Shown: positions 30,425 to 42,215, counted from the stretch's first letter. The stretch: DNA of 64,000 bases from Sepiola atlantica (GCA_963556195.1 OY744519.1:30224397-30288396); one strand, 5' to 3'. The notes: generated from the letters alone by a model not told the origin. A program made the numbers and translations.

Positions 30425-31960
30425 CAGATTGTTTGGTAACACTGAAACAGTCTACTTGATGGCGGCTATTCCGAATTCATAACCGGAAGCCGCCATCAAG
30501 TAGACTGCTTATCTTTTACCAAACGGTCATAAACTACGCTTTAAGTTTAATTTAGACGGTTTCAAACCGATATAAATGATTACACACCCAGAAAAATAAA
30601 GTTAAAAATTTAATTTTTAATTCGAATTATTTGATGACTTTTGGTAAAAAATCAATTTTTAATTCAAATTATTTGATGGCTTTCGGTAAAAAAATCAATT
30701 TTTAATTCGAATTATTTGATGGCTTTCGGTAAAAAAATGCATTTTTAATTCGAATTATTTGATGGCTTTTGGTAAAAAAAATCCATTTTTAATTCAAATT
30801 ATTTGATGGCTTCCGGTAAAAAAATCAATTTTTAATTCGAATTATTTGATGGCTTTCGGTAAAAAATCGATATTTAATTCAAATTATTTGATGGCTTTCA
30901 GTAAAAAAATGCATTTTTAATTCGAATTATTTGATGGCTTTTGGTAAAAAAAAATCCATTTTTAATTCAAATTATTTGATGGCTTTCGGTAAAAAATCGA
31001 TATTTAATTCAAATTATTTGATGGCTTTCGGTAAAAAAATGCATTTTTAATTCGAATTATTTGATGGCTTTTGGTAAAAAAAATCAATTTTTAATTCAAA
31101 TTATTTGATGGCTTTCGGTAAAAAATCGATATTTAATTCAAATTATTTGATGGCTTTCGGTAAAAAAATGCATTTTTAATTCGAATTATTTGATGGCTTT
31201 TGGTAAAAAAAATCCATTTTTAATTCAAATTATTTGATGGCTTCCGGTAAAAAAATCAATTTTTAATTCAAATTATTTGATGGCTTTCGGTAAAAAATCG
31301 ATATTTAATTCAAATTATTTGATGGCTTTCGGTAAAAAAATGCATTTTTAATTCGAATTATTTGATGGCTTTTGGTAAAAAAAATCCATTTTTAATTCAA
31401 ATTATTTGATGGCTTCCGGTAAAAAAATCAATTTTTAATTCAAATTATTTGATGGCTTTCGGTAAAAAATCAATATTTAATTCGAATTATTTGATGGCTT
31501 TCGGTAAAAAAATGCATTTTTAATTCAAATTATTTGATGGCTTTCGGTAAAAAAATCAATTTTTAATTCAAATTATTTGATTGCTTTCGGTAAAAAAATC
31601 AATTTTTAATTCAAATTATTTGATGGCTTTCGGTAAAAAAATCCATTTTTAATTCAAATTATTTGATGGCTTTCGGTAAAAAAATCAATTTTTAATTCGA
31701 ATTATTTGATGGCTTTCGGTAAAAAATCCATTTTTACTTGATATTTAATTTTCATTTAAAAAATAATACCAGAAAACTTTAATGAATTTTAATTATAAAA
31801 TTTGACGTGAAACAGATTTTATGTGACTATTATTTTTTTTATCATGACCGTTTGGTAATAGAGAAACCATCTACTTGATGGTGGCTGACGGTTATGAATC
31901 CAAAATAGAAGCCACCAAGTGCATTGCTTCACTTTTACCGATTGTTTTGCATTATCGCTA
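30425..31960. mobile_element. Foldback element enclosing a minisatellite
   Basis: Each end is a hairpin. The left one (30,449-30,508) has a 20-bp perfect stem (CAGTCTACTTGATGGCGGCT / complement). The right one (31,868-31,922) is a degenerate inverted version (CATCTACTTGATGGTGGCT / AAGCCACCAAGTGCATTG). Sub-terminal blocks (AACGGTCATAAACTACG, TTAATTTAGACGGTTT; TTGATATTTAATTTTCATTT) also occur in the foldback at 46,828-47,797, so the two are one family. TTGGTAA/TTACCAA motifs lie at the ends; no target duplication was identified. Confidence 0.75.
30603..31735. repeat. 43-bp minisatellite, about 26 units
   Basis: Units of 42-45 bp contain TTTTTAATTCRAATTATTTG, ATGGCTTTCGGTAAAAAAAT. Variants (TTTTGG, TTCCGG; TCGATATTTAATT) recur in blocks. 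The neighbouring family member at 46,930-46,970 has a single unit. Confidence 0.95.
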
Positions 31961-32254
31961 ATGACAGCAGATGATTTTACTTCCCAAAGTGCTCAACCCA
32001 TAAAGGGGTGGGGGGCATATACATATAGTCATACCAATTCTCTTCTTTAATGGTTTTCTTGAGATGAAAAATGTTGGATGTCTGAGATGTACATTCTCTC
32101 AACAATTGTAAGATATCTGTAAAAGAGAAGAAAACGTTCTATACTATAATACACTAAGGCATTCTATGTATGGACGTACGTTATCACCTTTCACACACAT
32201 TTAAACAAAAATTAAGATCGTCCGATCAGCAAAGATAGTGATTGATGATTTTAT
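31961..32254. other. No gene recognised
   Basis: Unique-looking AT-rich DNA between the foldback and the LINE. Confidence 0.4.
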
Positions 32255-33019
32255 TTATTTAGCGAATGCAAAGTCCTTCAGCCACGCAGTAGCCTCCTGG
32301 TCTGCTGTGAGGAGGGTGGCTAATCCTCCTCTCAGTCGTTGGAGAGGGCAGACTTCAATGATGTGCTCCATTGTCTGCTCCTTTCCACAAGCACACAGTG
32401 GGGATGGGCTGCTGCCCCATCTATGAAGGTTGGCCAAGCACGGGCCATGTCCAGTCCTGAATCTATTGATGGTTGACCACTCTCTCCTTGGGAGGTCGGT
32501 GCCAGGCACTTGTTGGTTAGGGTCTGACACCAGGTGTTTATTAGGGACCTCCTTGGACGCCCATTCCTTTTTCCAGGCTGATTGGATGGTGAAGTCAGCT
32601 GGTGGGATGTTCTTCCAGATGGGGCGTCTGGATGAAAGTCGAGCAGTGGGTGGGTTGAGAATGTCTTGGTGGATTGGTAGATGAGGGGAGTCTTCAACCT
32701 TTTGAAGCATCCTTTGAGTGGATGCTGTTCGCCGGATGTGTGGAGGTACAATGTTTGATAGGACGGGGAGCCAGGGTAGTGGTGTTGAGCAGATTGTCCC
32801 GGTTATGGTTCTCATTGTTGAGTTAAGCTGAGTGTCTACAAGGTGTGTGTGGGATGACCTGGACCAAACAGGGGCACAATATTCTGCTGCAGAGTAGGCA
32901 AGGGCCAATGCAGAGGTGCATAGCGTTAAAAATGATGCACCCCATTTTGCACCAGACAGCTTGCTGAGCAGGTTGATTAATCTGATGTCGCTAAGGTAAG
33001 CAATTCCGACTTTACCCAT
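32255..33019 (-). pseudogene. LINE RT C-terminal domain, open frame of 254 codons
   Basis: The frame starts MGKVGIAYLSDIRLINLLSK, contains the post-RT segment ALALAYSAAEYCAPVW (matching A.STAEYCAPVW of many animal LINEs) and LNSTMRTITGTICSTPLPWL, and ends with a zinc-knuckle-like block C-A-C-GKEQTMEHIIEVCPLQR (CxC...H...C). RT palm motifs are absent, so the element is 5'-truncated although the surviving frame is uninterrupted. It is a different LINE lineage from those at 42 kb and 45 kb. The intact frame suggests a fairly recent insertion; host use cannot be judged. Confidence 0.85.
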
Positions 33020-33207
33020 TTTAAAATTAATTGTTCCAAAATCAAATTATGTCGTCCCGTCGACTGAAAAAGCAGAGTTTTAAATAAATACATTTTTAAA
33101 AAAAACAACATTCGTTTTATTGATTTGAAGAATGTTTAGCTGACAATTATTTTTAGGGTAAGAAAACAGAATATTTATTGTATAAAAATAATTAAATTGT
33201 TAAAATT

Positions 33208-33243
<36 letters not shown>

Positions 33244-33571
33244 AGAAGAAACTTTTTAGTTTTATTGATTAAAAAAATATTTAGCTGACAACGACAATTA
33301 TTTTTAGGGAAGAAAGAAATTTTTTTTTTTTCTTAATAGTATTGAGACTGATAGCCATCTATTATTTCCAAAGGAATATTATTATTAGCAGTAAATTATA
33401 CAGATTGATGTAGAAAGCACCATGTAATTTCTACGAGGGAGTTCCGCTAGTCAATCATTATTTCTAAAAGAACAGTACACGGCAACATTTTTCAAAAGTT
33501 TCAAACAATATCATTTCTTAGTTTAAGCAAAAACGGTTGTCTCTTAAAAGAAGACATTATTTTGTCAGAAA

Positions 33572-33572
<1 letters not shown>
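33020..33572. other. AT-rich stretch with (AAAT)n
   Basis: An AAAT repeat lies at about 33,210-33,243. Flanking blocks (TTTAGCTGACAA...ATTATTTTTAGG) occur twice, near 33,137 and 33,280, indicating a small duplication. No gene. Confidence 0.5.

Positions 33573-33653
<81 letters not shown>
33573..33653. repeat. (AAT)n(CAT)n compound microsatellite
   Basis: About 12 AAT units followed by about 15 CAT units. The poly-Ile and poly-Met frames here are artefacts. Confidence 0.95.
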
Positions 33654-33654
<1 letters not shown>

Positions 33655-34030
33655 GATTTAATGTCCGTTTTACATGCTGGCACATGGTGGACGGCTTTTA
33701 GAAATTCCAAACTAAGCTATCTCTGGAACTACAACTGTCAACCAAGGGAAGAGTCTATCAGGCATGTGTATGCAGTGTGATGATGTATGGAAGAGAAACC
33801 TGGTCAGTGAGGCTTGTGGACATGCGTTGCATGGAAAGAAATGATATGAGAATGATATGATTAATGTGTAATGTGAGTCTTAAAGGCAGGCTTAGATCTG
33901 ATGACCCCAGAGGAAGATTAATCTGGACAATATAGGGAAATGTGTCAGAACAGGAGTATTTGATGATATGACCACATTAAAAGAATAGATGAGAGTTCAT
34001 TGACCATGTCTCGCAGTTATAGAGGAGGAT
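33640..34030 (+). pseudogene. LINE RT C-terminal fragment
   Basis: Plus frames read SVMMYGRETWSVRLVDMRC, MERNDMRMI, MCNVSLKGRLRSDDPRGRL and EFIDHVSQL, matching the GSETW...LRWFGHVE part of the LINE at 45,150-45,655. Stops and a frameshift are present. Confidence 0.75.
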
Positions 34031-34184
34031 CAACCGGACGGTAGACTGGTAAAAGACGATGGATGTTGGTGTTGGATTTTCGACATAGTCGTGTTAGCCT
34101 CAAAAGTACAACAGTGATTTAGGGTTGGACTTGTTATTAATCCACAACAGCGCAGAAGAAGGAAAAACAAAATTTTTTTAACTT

Positions 34185-34490
34185 TGAAATCTCGATTCTC
34201 AATTTCAATTTTGGCTAGTTTATATAATGTTTTTGGACGCCCATGCATCCACCTGTTAACGCCTATTCTGGGATTTCACCGTCGCTATCAATGTAGCCAC
34301 ACTCCTAGGGCGTTTCTTTAGCGAATGGGTGTATTCGTGTGTGCTGATAACCTTTATAGATGATCTTTTCTGTGTCAAATCACCAGATATTTTATTTTCC
34401 GAACAGTTGTGTTTCTGTGTCAAGTAGGTTTTATCTCTGCTAAGTGCCATTTCCGATACATCAGACTTGATATTCAACATGCACACATCT
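34185..34490. repeat. 300-bp dispersed repeat, copy 1
   Basis: It shares ATTCTGGGATTTC, CAATGTAGCCA, TATTTTATTTTCCG and TGTGTCAAGTAGGTTTTAT with 38,110-38,455 in the same orientation. It directly abuts a LINE fragment. Confidence 0.75.
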
Positions 34491-34641
34491 CCCTATACTG
34501 TCCAGATTTAATGTTCCTCTGAGCTCATCAGATCTAAGTCTGTCTTTAAGACTGACATTACACATCCATCGTATCATTTTCATATCATTTCTCTCCATAG
34601 CCCTACAACACAGGGCAGCATGTTAAACAGATATTAAACCA

Positions 34642-34676
<35 letters not shown>
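34490..34676 (-). pseudogene. LINE RT fragment followed by (GAT)n
   Basis: The minus strand (34,620-34,490) reads MERNDMKMIRWMCNVSLKDR and LRSDELRGTLNLDSIGRCVH. It is the same LINE as at 33,640 and 45,150. A GAT microsatellite of about 12 units occupies 34,642-34,676. Confidence 0.75.
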
Positions 34677-35109
34677 CTCTAAAATGTGTTGTTGACAAAA
34701 AACGATCTTCAGTTGCAATAAAAAGCAAATTCAACATCAGAGAAAAAAGGAGACAAAACTGCAGAAACCTTTTTCGAGTTGATTACACGTTTCCTTCTGT
34801 CTCAGTGTTTCTTCTTTACAAAAATAAAGTTGTCTTGTCACATTAGAAAATGCTTCGAGATTTCCACGTTCTTTGGTTTTGGCTAAAATAATTCAAGAAA
34901 TAAAATCTGAGAGAAATTTCCAGCACATTTGGACATTTGCCTCAAACAAATTTGACAAAAATCAAAAAGAGTCTTTGAAATGTTGACCATTTCAAAGGAT
35001 TATTCATCGATCCAAAAATGAATCTGGATTTTCTAAATTCTTCAGGTTTTATTTAATGGATTCAAATTCTCTCATGTACACATAGATAGACACGCATGTC
35101 CATCTGGTT
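34677..35109. other. No gene recognised
   Basis: AT-rich DNA leading into the next minisatellite. Confidence 0.4.
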
Positions 35110-35590
35110 ATTTTATATCCATGGACAGACACACAATGGCCAATGGACTCATTTACCAATGGACAGACATGCAATGGCCAATGGACAGACATGCAATGGC
35201 CAATGGACCCATTTACTAATGGACAGACATGTAATGGCCAATGGACCTATTTACCAATGGACAGACACGTAATGGCCAATGGACCTATTTACTAATGGAC
35301 AGACACGTAATGGCCAATGGACCCATTTACTAATGGACAGACACGTAATGGCCAATGGACCCATTTACCAATGGACAGACACGTAATGGCCAATGGACCT
35401 ATTTACTAATGGACAGACACGTAATGGCCAATGGACCTATTTACCAATGGACAGACACGTAATGGCCAATGGACCTATTTACCAATGGACAGACATGCAA
35501 TGGCGAATGGACCCATTTACCAATGGACAGATATGCAATAGCAAGACACGTAATCGCCAATGGACCCATTTACCAATGGATTGCCACTCA
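35110..35590. repeat. 38-bp minisatellite, about 12 units
   Basis: Units of the form ATGGACAGACACGTAATGGC plus CAATGGACCYATTTACYA. The overlapping frames with repeated TNGQT/MDRH motifs come from the array. Confidence 0.92.
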
Positions 35591-35619
35591 TAATGTATGC
35601 CACCAAAATACTGGATTTA

Positions 35620-36480
35620 TATCCATGATGTCTGATACCAAAATATATGTTACCATTCCAGAAAATGTCACCCATGGAATTGTCAATAAAATTCACAATC
35701 ATTTGGATATGAAGTGTAAAATTGTCAATAACTCTGACACACTTCTCTCTGTGCACTAACCTGATTTGTGCTGTGATGTGTCTAGGCATTGTTTCGATGG
35801 ACATTACATTTCAGTAAACCCCACAGATAAAAATCTGGGGGTTTATGGTCCGGTGAGTGTGAAGCCCATTCAGGATCACACCTCTTACGAATGAGTGCCC
35901 TCCATATTATTTAATGATGATAAAACAAAGACTGTTGGACATTCATGTCTGAAACTTGGTGGACAAGTCAGACATAAACTAAAGTTGTTTAACTAAAGTT
36001 AAACTATGGTTGTTTTATCGCCATTAATGATATGCGTGTACATTTTGGTGATTGTCTTATCAGTAGGAGGTGTGATCTTGAATGGGTTTCACACCTACCG
36101 GACGTTAACCCTCCAGATTTATCTCAAAGATAATGTCTATCAAAACAATTCCCAGACTATACTTGAACTGAAGAGGGTCATCACAGCCAAAAGATATATC
36201 TTGAGTGTTATTCTCACAACGTTTCAGCCAATGTAACCTGCGGCTTTCTTGAGAATAACACTCAAGATGAGAACAGTAGTTCGAATAAAGTTCGAATAAT
36301 ATATATAAAGTTCGAATAATATATATAAAGTTCGAATAATATATATAATACAAAACAAAAACTGTTGGATATTCATGACTGAAACTTGGTGGACAAGTCA
36401 GGCGTAGACTGAAGTTTATTTGTACCAAATATGGTTGGATTGCAGAAAAGATTACTAATTTTATTAATTATTCCATTTGG
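35620..36480. repeat. Cluster of family P, R and A fragments, partly inverted
   Basis: Family R text lies at 35,655-35,710 and 36,370-36,480. Family P lies at 35,790-35,900 (plus) and 36,070-36,190 (minus), so P forms an inverted pair around 35,985. A 90-bp family A remnant with both inverted termini sits at 36,205-36,290. It is followed by three copies of AAGTTCGAATAATATATAT (36,285-36,345). Confidence 0.65.
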
Positions 36481-36489
36481 GGGAGGAGC

Positions 36490-36789
36490 GTCCCTTGTAT
36501 TTTCATAGACCGACACGCATGACATCTGACATCAACATACTGACATGTATCCATGGATTGACACTCATGACGTATGACACCAAAATGGATAGACATACGT
36601 TATATCTGACACTAAAATTCTGTCATGTACTCATAGATAGATATCCATGACATCTGACACCAAACTGATTTCATGTACTCATGATCGACACCAAAATACT
36701 CTTGTATACCCACGGATGGACATGTATGATATCTGATATCTAAATGCTGTCATGTACTCATGAATTGATACTCATGATGTCTGACACGA
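36490..36789. repeat. Decayed tandem repeat related to the 38-bp array
   Basis: Loose units with GACATCTGACACCAAAAT, TGTCATGTACTCATGGAT and AGACACTCATGAC type blocks. The palindromic element at 36,798 is inserted into this array, which resumes at 37,800. Confidence 0.6.
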
Positions 36790-36797
36790 GAATATTG

Positions 36798-37792
36798 GGC
36801 ACAGGTTCGTCTTTAACCACTGTCCGTTTTTCACAACTTTTTACTGACCATTTTTCTTTTCTTTTTTCGGTGTACACTTATCTATCAGGCTGCTAGAGAA
36901 TTCCGGCGTTTTTGGAATTTTTTTTCAAATATTTTACATTTTAGGAGGGGGATCAGTTTCCAATGTTAATTCAACGTAGACTGATCCCCCTCTTTTTGAC
37001 CATCTCAATTTTTAAAAAAATCTTTCTCGGTGTACGATTACCTATCATGTCAATAGAGAATTCCGGGGGGTTTGGAAATAAATTTTTAAAAATTGTGATT
37101 TTAAGACGGGGGATCAGTTTTCAATGTAAATTCAACGTGGACTGATCCCCCTCTTTTTAACCATCTCAAATTTTAAAAATTATTCTTCTGCTTACAATTA
37201 GCTATCATGTCGCGAGAGAATTCCGGCGTTTTTGGAAAGAAATTTTTTAAAAATGAGATTTTAAGACGTAAAAAGTTGTGAGAAACGAACTATGGTAAAA
37301 GACGAACAAGACTGATCCCCCGTCTTAAAATCTCAATTTTTTTAAATTTCTTTCCAAAAACGCCGGAATTCTCTCGTGATATGATAGGTAATTGTAAGCA
37401 GAAGAATAATTTTAAAAATTTGAGATGGTTAAAAAGAGGGGGATCAGTCCACGTTGAATTTACATTGAAAACTGATCCCCCGTCTTAAAATCACAATTTT
37501 TAAAAATTTATTTCCAAAACCCCCGGAATTCTCTATTGACATGATAGGTAATCGTACACCGAGAAAGATTTTTTAAAAAATTGAGATGGTCAAAAAGAGG
37601 GGGATCAGTCTACGTTGAATTAACATTGGAAACTGATCCCCCCTCCTAAAATGTAAAATATTTGAAAAAAAATTCCAAAAACGCCGGAATTCTCTAGCAA
37701 CCTGATAGATAAGTGTACACCGAAAAAAGAAAAGAAAAATGGTCAGTAAAAAGTTGTGAAAAACGGACAGTGGTTAAAGACGAACATGTGCC
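36798..37792. mobile_element. 1-kb palindromic transposable element with 8-bp target duplication
   Basis: The left half (36,798-37,285) and right half (37,305-37,792) are near-perfect reverse complements centred near 37,295. The ends are GGCACAGGTTCG and CGAACATGTGCC. The perfect duplication GAATATTG flanks the element (36,790-36,797 and 37,793-37,800). Each arm is itself built from about three modules of some 180 bp sharing GAGAATTCCGG and GGGGGATCAG...CTGATCCCCC mini-palindromes. No transposase. Superfamily not assigned; an 8-bp duplication fits hAT, P or Merlin types. Confidence 0.92.
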
Positions 37793-38084
37793 GAATATTG
37801 TTATTTACTCATAGACAGATATGCATCACGTTTTACACCGAAATAGTATCATGTCCACATGAATAGACACACAGTACGACTGACGCGCATAAAAAGGATT
37901 AGAAATAATGATTTGAAGTAAGTAATAATTGAACTTACCTCAAAAAAGAATAACGTCTTTGTGTAGTCATGAGTTTTGCTATTTCTTATGTGAAGGAGTA
38001 TTGTTGTATTGTCGGTTGCGGCCAACGAGTGGGGTGAGAGAGGGAGAGGGGTGGAGGAAGCACAGGAATTGATGGAGGTTGATC

Positions 38085-38455
38085 TCTGGATTTCACGAGC
38101 AAGAAAACAATCTCAATCTCAATTTGAGCTAGTTTATAAAACATTTTGGGTCACCCACGCATCCACCTATAAACGTCTATTCTGGGATTTCTCCTTAGCT
38201 GTCAATGTAGCCATGCCCCTGAGGCCGTTTATTTAGTGACGGGTGTATTTGCAGCTCTAGATAAATTTTTGCAGATGACATTCGCAGGTGTTTTTGCATA
38301 AAATCACCAAATATTTTATTTTCCGGAGAGCTATGTCTCCATGTCAATCAACCATGTTTTGTTTCTTTCGACCATGTGCATACTTGTGTCAAGTAGGTTT
38401 TATTTATTCCTGCCAGATGCCATTTCTGACACACCGGACCTGATATTCAACTGCA
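38085..38455. repeat. 300-bp dispersed repeat, copy 2
   Basis: Direct copy of 34,185-34,490 with small insertions, for example CAATCAACCATGTTTTGTTT near 38,365. Confidence 0.75.
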
Positions 38456-38486
38456 TATATTATCAGATGAAATAATTTTCTGTGTT

Positions 38487-40852
38487 AAAAAATATTAGTG
38501 AGTTAGTAAAGTTAGTAAGTTTTAGTAGTAGCAGGGATTAGTAGCAATAGGTAGAAATAAATATTAGTGAGTTAGTAAAGTTAGTAAGTTTTAGTAGTAG
38601 CAGGGATTAGTAGCAATAGGTAGAAATAAATATTAGTGAGTTAGTAAAGTTAGTAAGTTTTAGTAGTAGCCGGGATTAGTAGCAATAGGTAGAAATAAAT
38701 ATTAGTGAGTTAGTAAAGTTAGTAAGTTTTAGTAGTAGCCGGGATTAGTAGCAATAGGTAGAAATAAATATTAGTGAGTTAGTAAAGTTAGTAAGTTTTA
38801 GTAGTAGCAGGGATTAGTAGCAATAGGGAGAAATAAATATTAGTGAGTTAGTAAAGTTAGTAAGTTTTAGTAGTAGCAGGGATTAGTAGCAATAGGTAGA
38901 AATAAATATTAGTGAGTTAGTAAAGTTAGTAAGTTTTAGTAGTAGCAGGGATTAGTAGCAATAGGTAGAAATAAATATTAGTGAGTTAGTAAAGTTAGTA
39001 AGTTTTAGTAGTAGCAGGGATTAGTAGCAATAGGTAGAAATAAATATTAGTGAGTTAGTAAAGTTAGTAAGTTTTAGTAGTAGCCGGGATTAGTAGCAAT
39101 AGGTAGAAATAAATATTAGTGAGTTAGTAAAGTTAGTAAGTTTTAGTAGTAGCCGGGATTAGTAGCAATAGGTAGAAATAAATATTAGTGAGTTAGTAAA
39201 GTTAGTAAGTTTTAGTAGTAGCAGGGATTAGTAGCAATAGGGAGAAATAAATATTAGTGAGTTAGTAAAGTTAGTAAGTTTTAGTAGTAGCAGGGATTAG
39301 TAGCAATAGGTAGAAATAAATATTAGTGAGTTAGTAAAGTTAGTAAGTTTTAGTAGTAGCAGGGATTAGTAGCAATAGGGAGAAATAAATATTAGTGAGT
39401 TAGTAAAGTTAGTAAGTTTTAGTAGTAGCAGGGATTAGTAGCAATAGGTAGAAATAAATATTAGTGAGTTAGTAAAGTTAGTAAGTTTTAGTAGTAGCCG
39501 GGATTAGTAGCAATAGGTAGAAATAAATATTAGTGAGTTAGTAAAGTTAGTAAGTTTTAGTAGTAGCCGGGATTAGTAGCAATAGGTAGAAATAAATATT
39601 AGTGAGTTAGTAAAGTTAGTAAGTTTTAGTAGTAGCAGGGATTAGTAGCAATAGGTAGAAATAAATATTAGTGAGTTAGTAAAGTTAGTAAGTTTTAGTA
39701 GTAGCCGGGATTAGTAGCAATAGGTAGAAATAAATATTAGTGAGTTAGTAAAGTTAGTAAGTTTTAGTAGTAGCCGGGATTAGTAGCAATAGGTAGAAAT
39801 AAATATTAGTGAGTTAGTAAAGTTAGTAAGTTTTATTAGTAGCAGGGATTAGTAGCAATAGGTAGAAATAAATATTAGTGAGTTAGTAAAGTTAGTAAGT
39901 TTTAGTAGTAGCAGGGATTAGTAGCAATAGGTAGAAATAAATATTAGTGAGTTAGTAAAGTTAGTAAGTTTTAGTAGTAGCCGGGATTAGTAGCAATAGG
40001 TAGAAATAAATATTAGTGAGTTAGTAAAGTTAGTAAGTTTTAGTAGTAGCCGGGATTAGTAGCAATAGGTAGAAATAAATATTAGTGAGTTAGTAAAGTT
40101 AGTAAGTTTTAGTAGTAGCAGGGATTAGTAGCAATAGGGAGAAATAAATATTAGTGAGTTAGTAAAGTTAGTAAGTTTTAGTAGTAGCAGGGATTAGTAG
40201 CAATAGGTAGAAATAAATATTAGTGAGTTAGTAAAGTTAGTAAGTTTTAGTAGTAGCAGGGATTAGTAGCAATAGGGAGAAATAAATATTAGTGAGTTAG
40301 TAAAGTTAGTAAGTTTTAGTAGTAGCCGGGATTAGTAGCAATAGGTAGAAATAAATATTAGTGAGTTAGTAAAGTTAGTAAGTTTTAGTAGTAGCCGGGA
40401 TTAGTAGCAATAGGTAGAAATAAATATTAGTGAGTTAGTAAAGTTAGTAAGTTTTAGTAGTAGCAGGGATTAGTAGCAATAGGTAGAAATAAATATTAGT
40501 GAGTTAGTAAAGTTAGTAAGTTTTAGTAGTAGCAGGGATTAGTAGCAATAGGTAGAAATAAATATTAGTGAGTTAGTAAAGTTAGTAAGTTTTAGTAGTA
40601 GCCGGGATTAGTAGCAATAGGTAGAAATAAATATTAGTGAGTTAGTAAAGTTAGTAAGTTTTAGTAGTAGCCGGGATTAGTAGCAATAGGGAGAAATAAA
40701 TATTAGTGAGTTAGTAAAGTTAGTAAGTTTTTGTAGTAGCAGGGATTAGTAGCAATAGGTAGAAATAAATATTAGTGAGTTAGTAAAGTTAGTAAGTTTT
40801 AGTAGTAGCAGGGATTAGTAGCAGGGATTAGTAGCAATAGGTAGAAATAAAT
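38487..40852. repeat. 69-bp minisatellite, 34 units, with higher-order pattern
   Basis: Units share AAATATTAGTGAGTTAGTAA, AGTTAGTAAGTTTTAGTAGT and GGGATTAGTAGCAATAGG. Two variable sites mark units: AGCAGGG versus AGCCGGG, and GGTAG versus GGGAG. The CCGGG variant occurs only in adjacent pairs (units 3-4, 9-10, 15-16, 18-19, 22-23, 27-28, 31-32), and units 1-6 repeat as units 7-12. The final unit carries a duplicated 15-bp block. No open frame or promoter is associated. Confidence 0.97.
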
Positions 40853-41591
40853 AAGGAATTTGTGGTCTGCTATTTAATATATGTATGGATAGTTTAGTAG
40901 AGAATATACAATTTTTAGCAGAGAAGGTTTTTTTAAATCATGAGATACTATGATCAAGGTGAATTTGTCTTGTTACATTATAACAATTCTAATTTTCAGA
41001 AGCGCTAAGCACTGTTAAAAAACTGTGAGTGACTGTAATGTGTGTATGGTGTAAATATCTAACACATACATTATCTTGTCAGAAAGTCAGGCCCAAATAG
41101 CATTTAAGCTGACAAATTAAACTTTATTCCTTATTAGACAATTTTCATTTGTTATTGTTATACCATGTTACTGGCAATATAATTACATACTTCGCTACAA
41201 ACTATTTTAAAAATTCCATAGTCCAGTCCATACGACTGGTAATATGAAACATTTTTAAATAATCACCTAAAAAGAAAAAAAATCAGCAAGAAGAATAAAT
41301 CATATTTTAATCGAAGAATATAAAGAGTTGTCTTCTTTACAACTAAAATTTTATTTCCTTTTTCTGTATAAGTTTAAAAATGTGCAAATAAATAATAACA
41401 AAAAAAAAAATTAAAATGACTTCACTGCATCCGGGCAACGCAGGTTAGGCAAAGTTAGTTAACAACAAAAATATGAAATACACAAAAATAAAATAATTAC
41501 CAAGATTCAACTTTTTCTGAAAAAAACGAAGAAAATAAAAAGAAAGATTCATATTTTTGGCTCATTTTTATTGGTATACGACTTTCAAGAT
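40853..41591. other. AT-rich stretch, no gene recognised
   Basis: No coding, RNA or inverted-repeat signal was seen. Confidence 0.45.
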
Positions 41592-41780
41592 TATGAGAGA
41601 GGGAAAGAGAAAGAGAGATAGAGCACGAAAAAGAGAGAGAACGAGAAAGAGAGAGAGAGAGAGAGAAAGAGAAGGAAAGAAAAAAAGAGAGAGAACGAGA
41701 AAGAGAGAACGAGAGAGAAAGAGAGAACGAGAAAGAAAGAGAGAATGAGAAAAAAGAGTAAGAAAGAAAGAGAGAAACAG
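41592..41780. repeat. GA-rich low-complexity tract
   Basis: Irregular (GAGA/GAAA)n purine tract. The Arg/Lys/Glu and Ser/Phe/Leu frames on the two strands are artefacts of it. Confidence 0.9.
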
Positions 41781-41880
41781 AGATTTTTTTTACTTCCGGT
41801 AATCTCATTCTATACGGTTAATATTAGATTTTTAGTCTTGGGACTCAAACCAGCAATGCTGATCTCCAGGCTCATTCCCA

Positions 41881-42215
41881 TTAGCATTTAATGTGTCCTT
41901 AGCATTTAATAGGTTTTAGCATTTAATGGGTCATTAGCATTTAATGGGTCATTAGCATTTAATAGGTTTTAGCATTTAATGGGTCATTAGCATTTAATGG
42001 GTCATTAGCATTTAATAGGTTTTAGCATTTAATGGGTCATTAGCATTTAATAGGTTTTAGCATTTAATGGGTCATTAGCATTTAATGTGTCCTTAGCATT
42101 TAATAGGTTTTAGCATTTAATGGGTCATTAGCATTTAATGGGTCATTAGCATTTAATAGGTTTTAGCATTTAATGGGTCATTAGCATTTAATGGGTCATT
42201 AGCATTTAATGTTTT
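41881..42215. repeat. 18-bp minisatellite, about 19 units
   Basis: Alternating TTAGCATTTAATGGGTCA and a 17-bp TTAGCATTTAATAGGTT form, plus two GTGTCC variants. Confidence 0.95.

Noticed and set aside
35393..35759. Open frames with repeated TNGQT/MDRH motifs as a repetitive protein
   Set aside because: They are produced by the 38-bp minisatellite; unit length is not a multiple of three and there is no start context.
41497..41808. Ser/Phe/Leu-rich and Arg/Glu-rich frames on opposite strands
   Set aside because: Both are translations of a GA-rich low-complexity tract.
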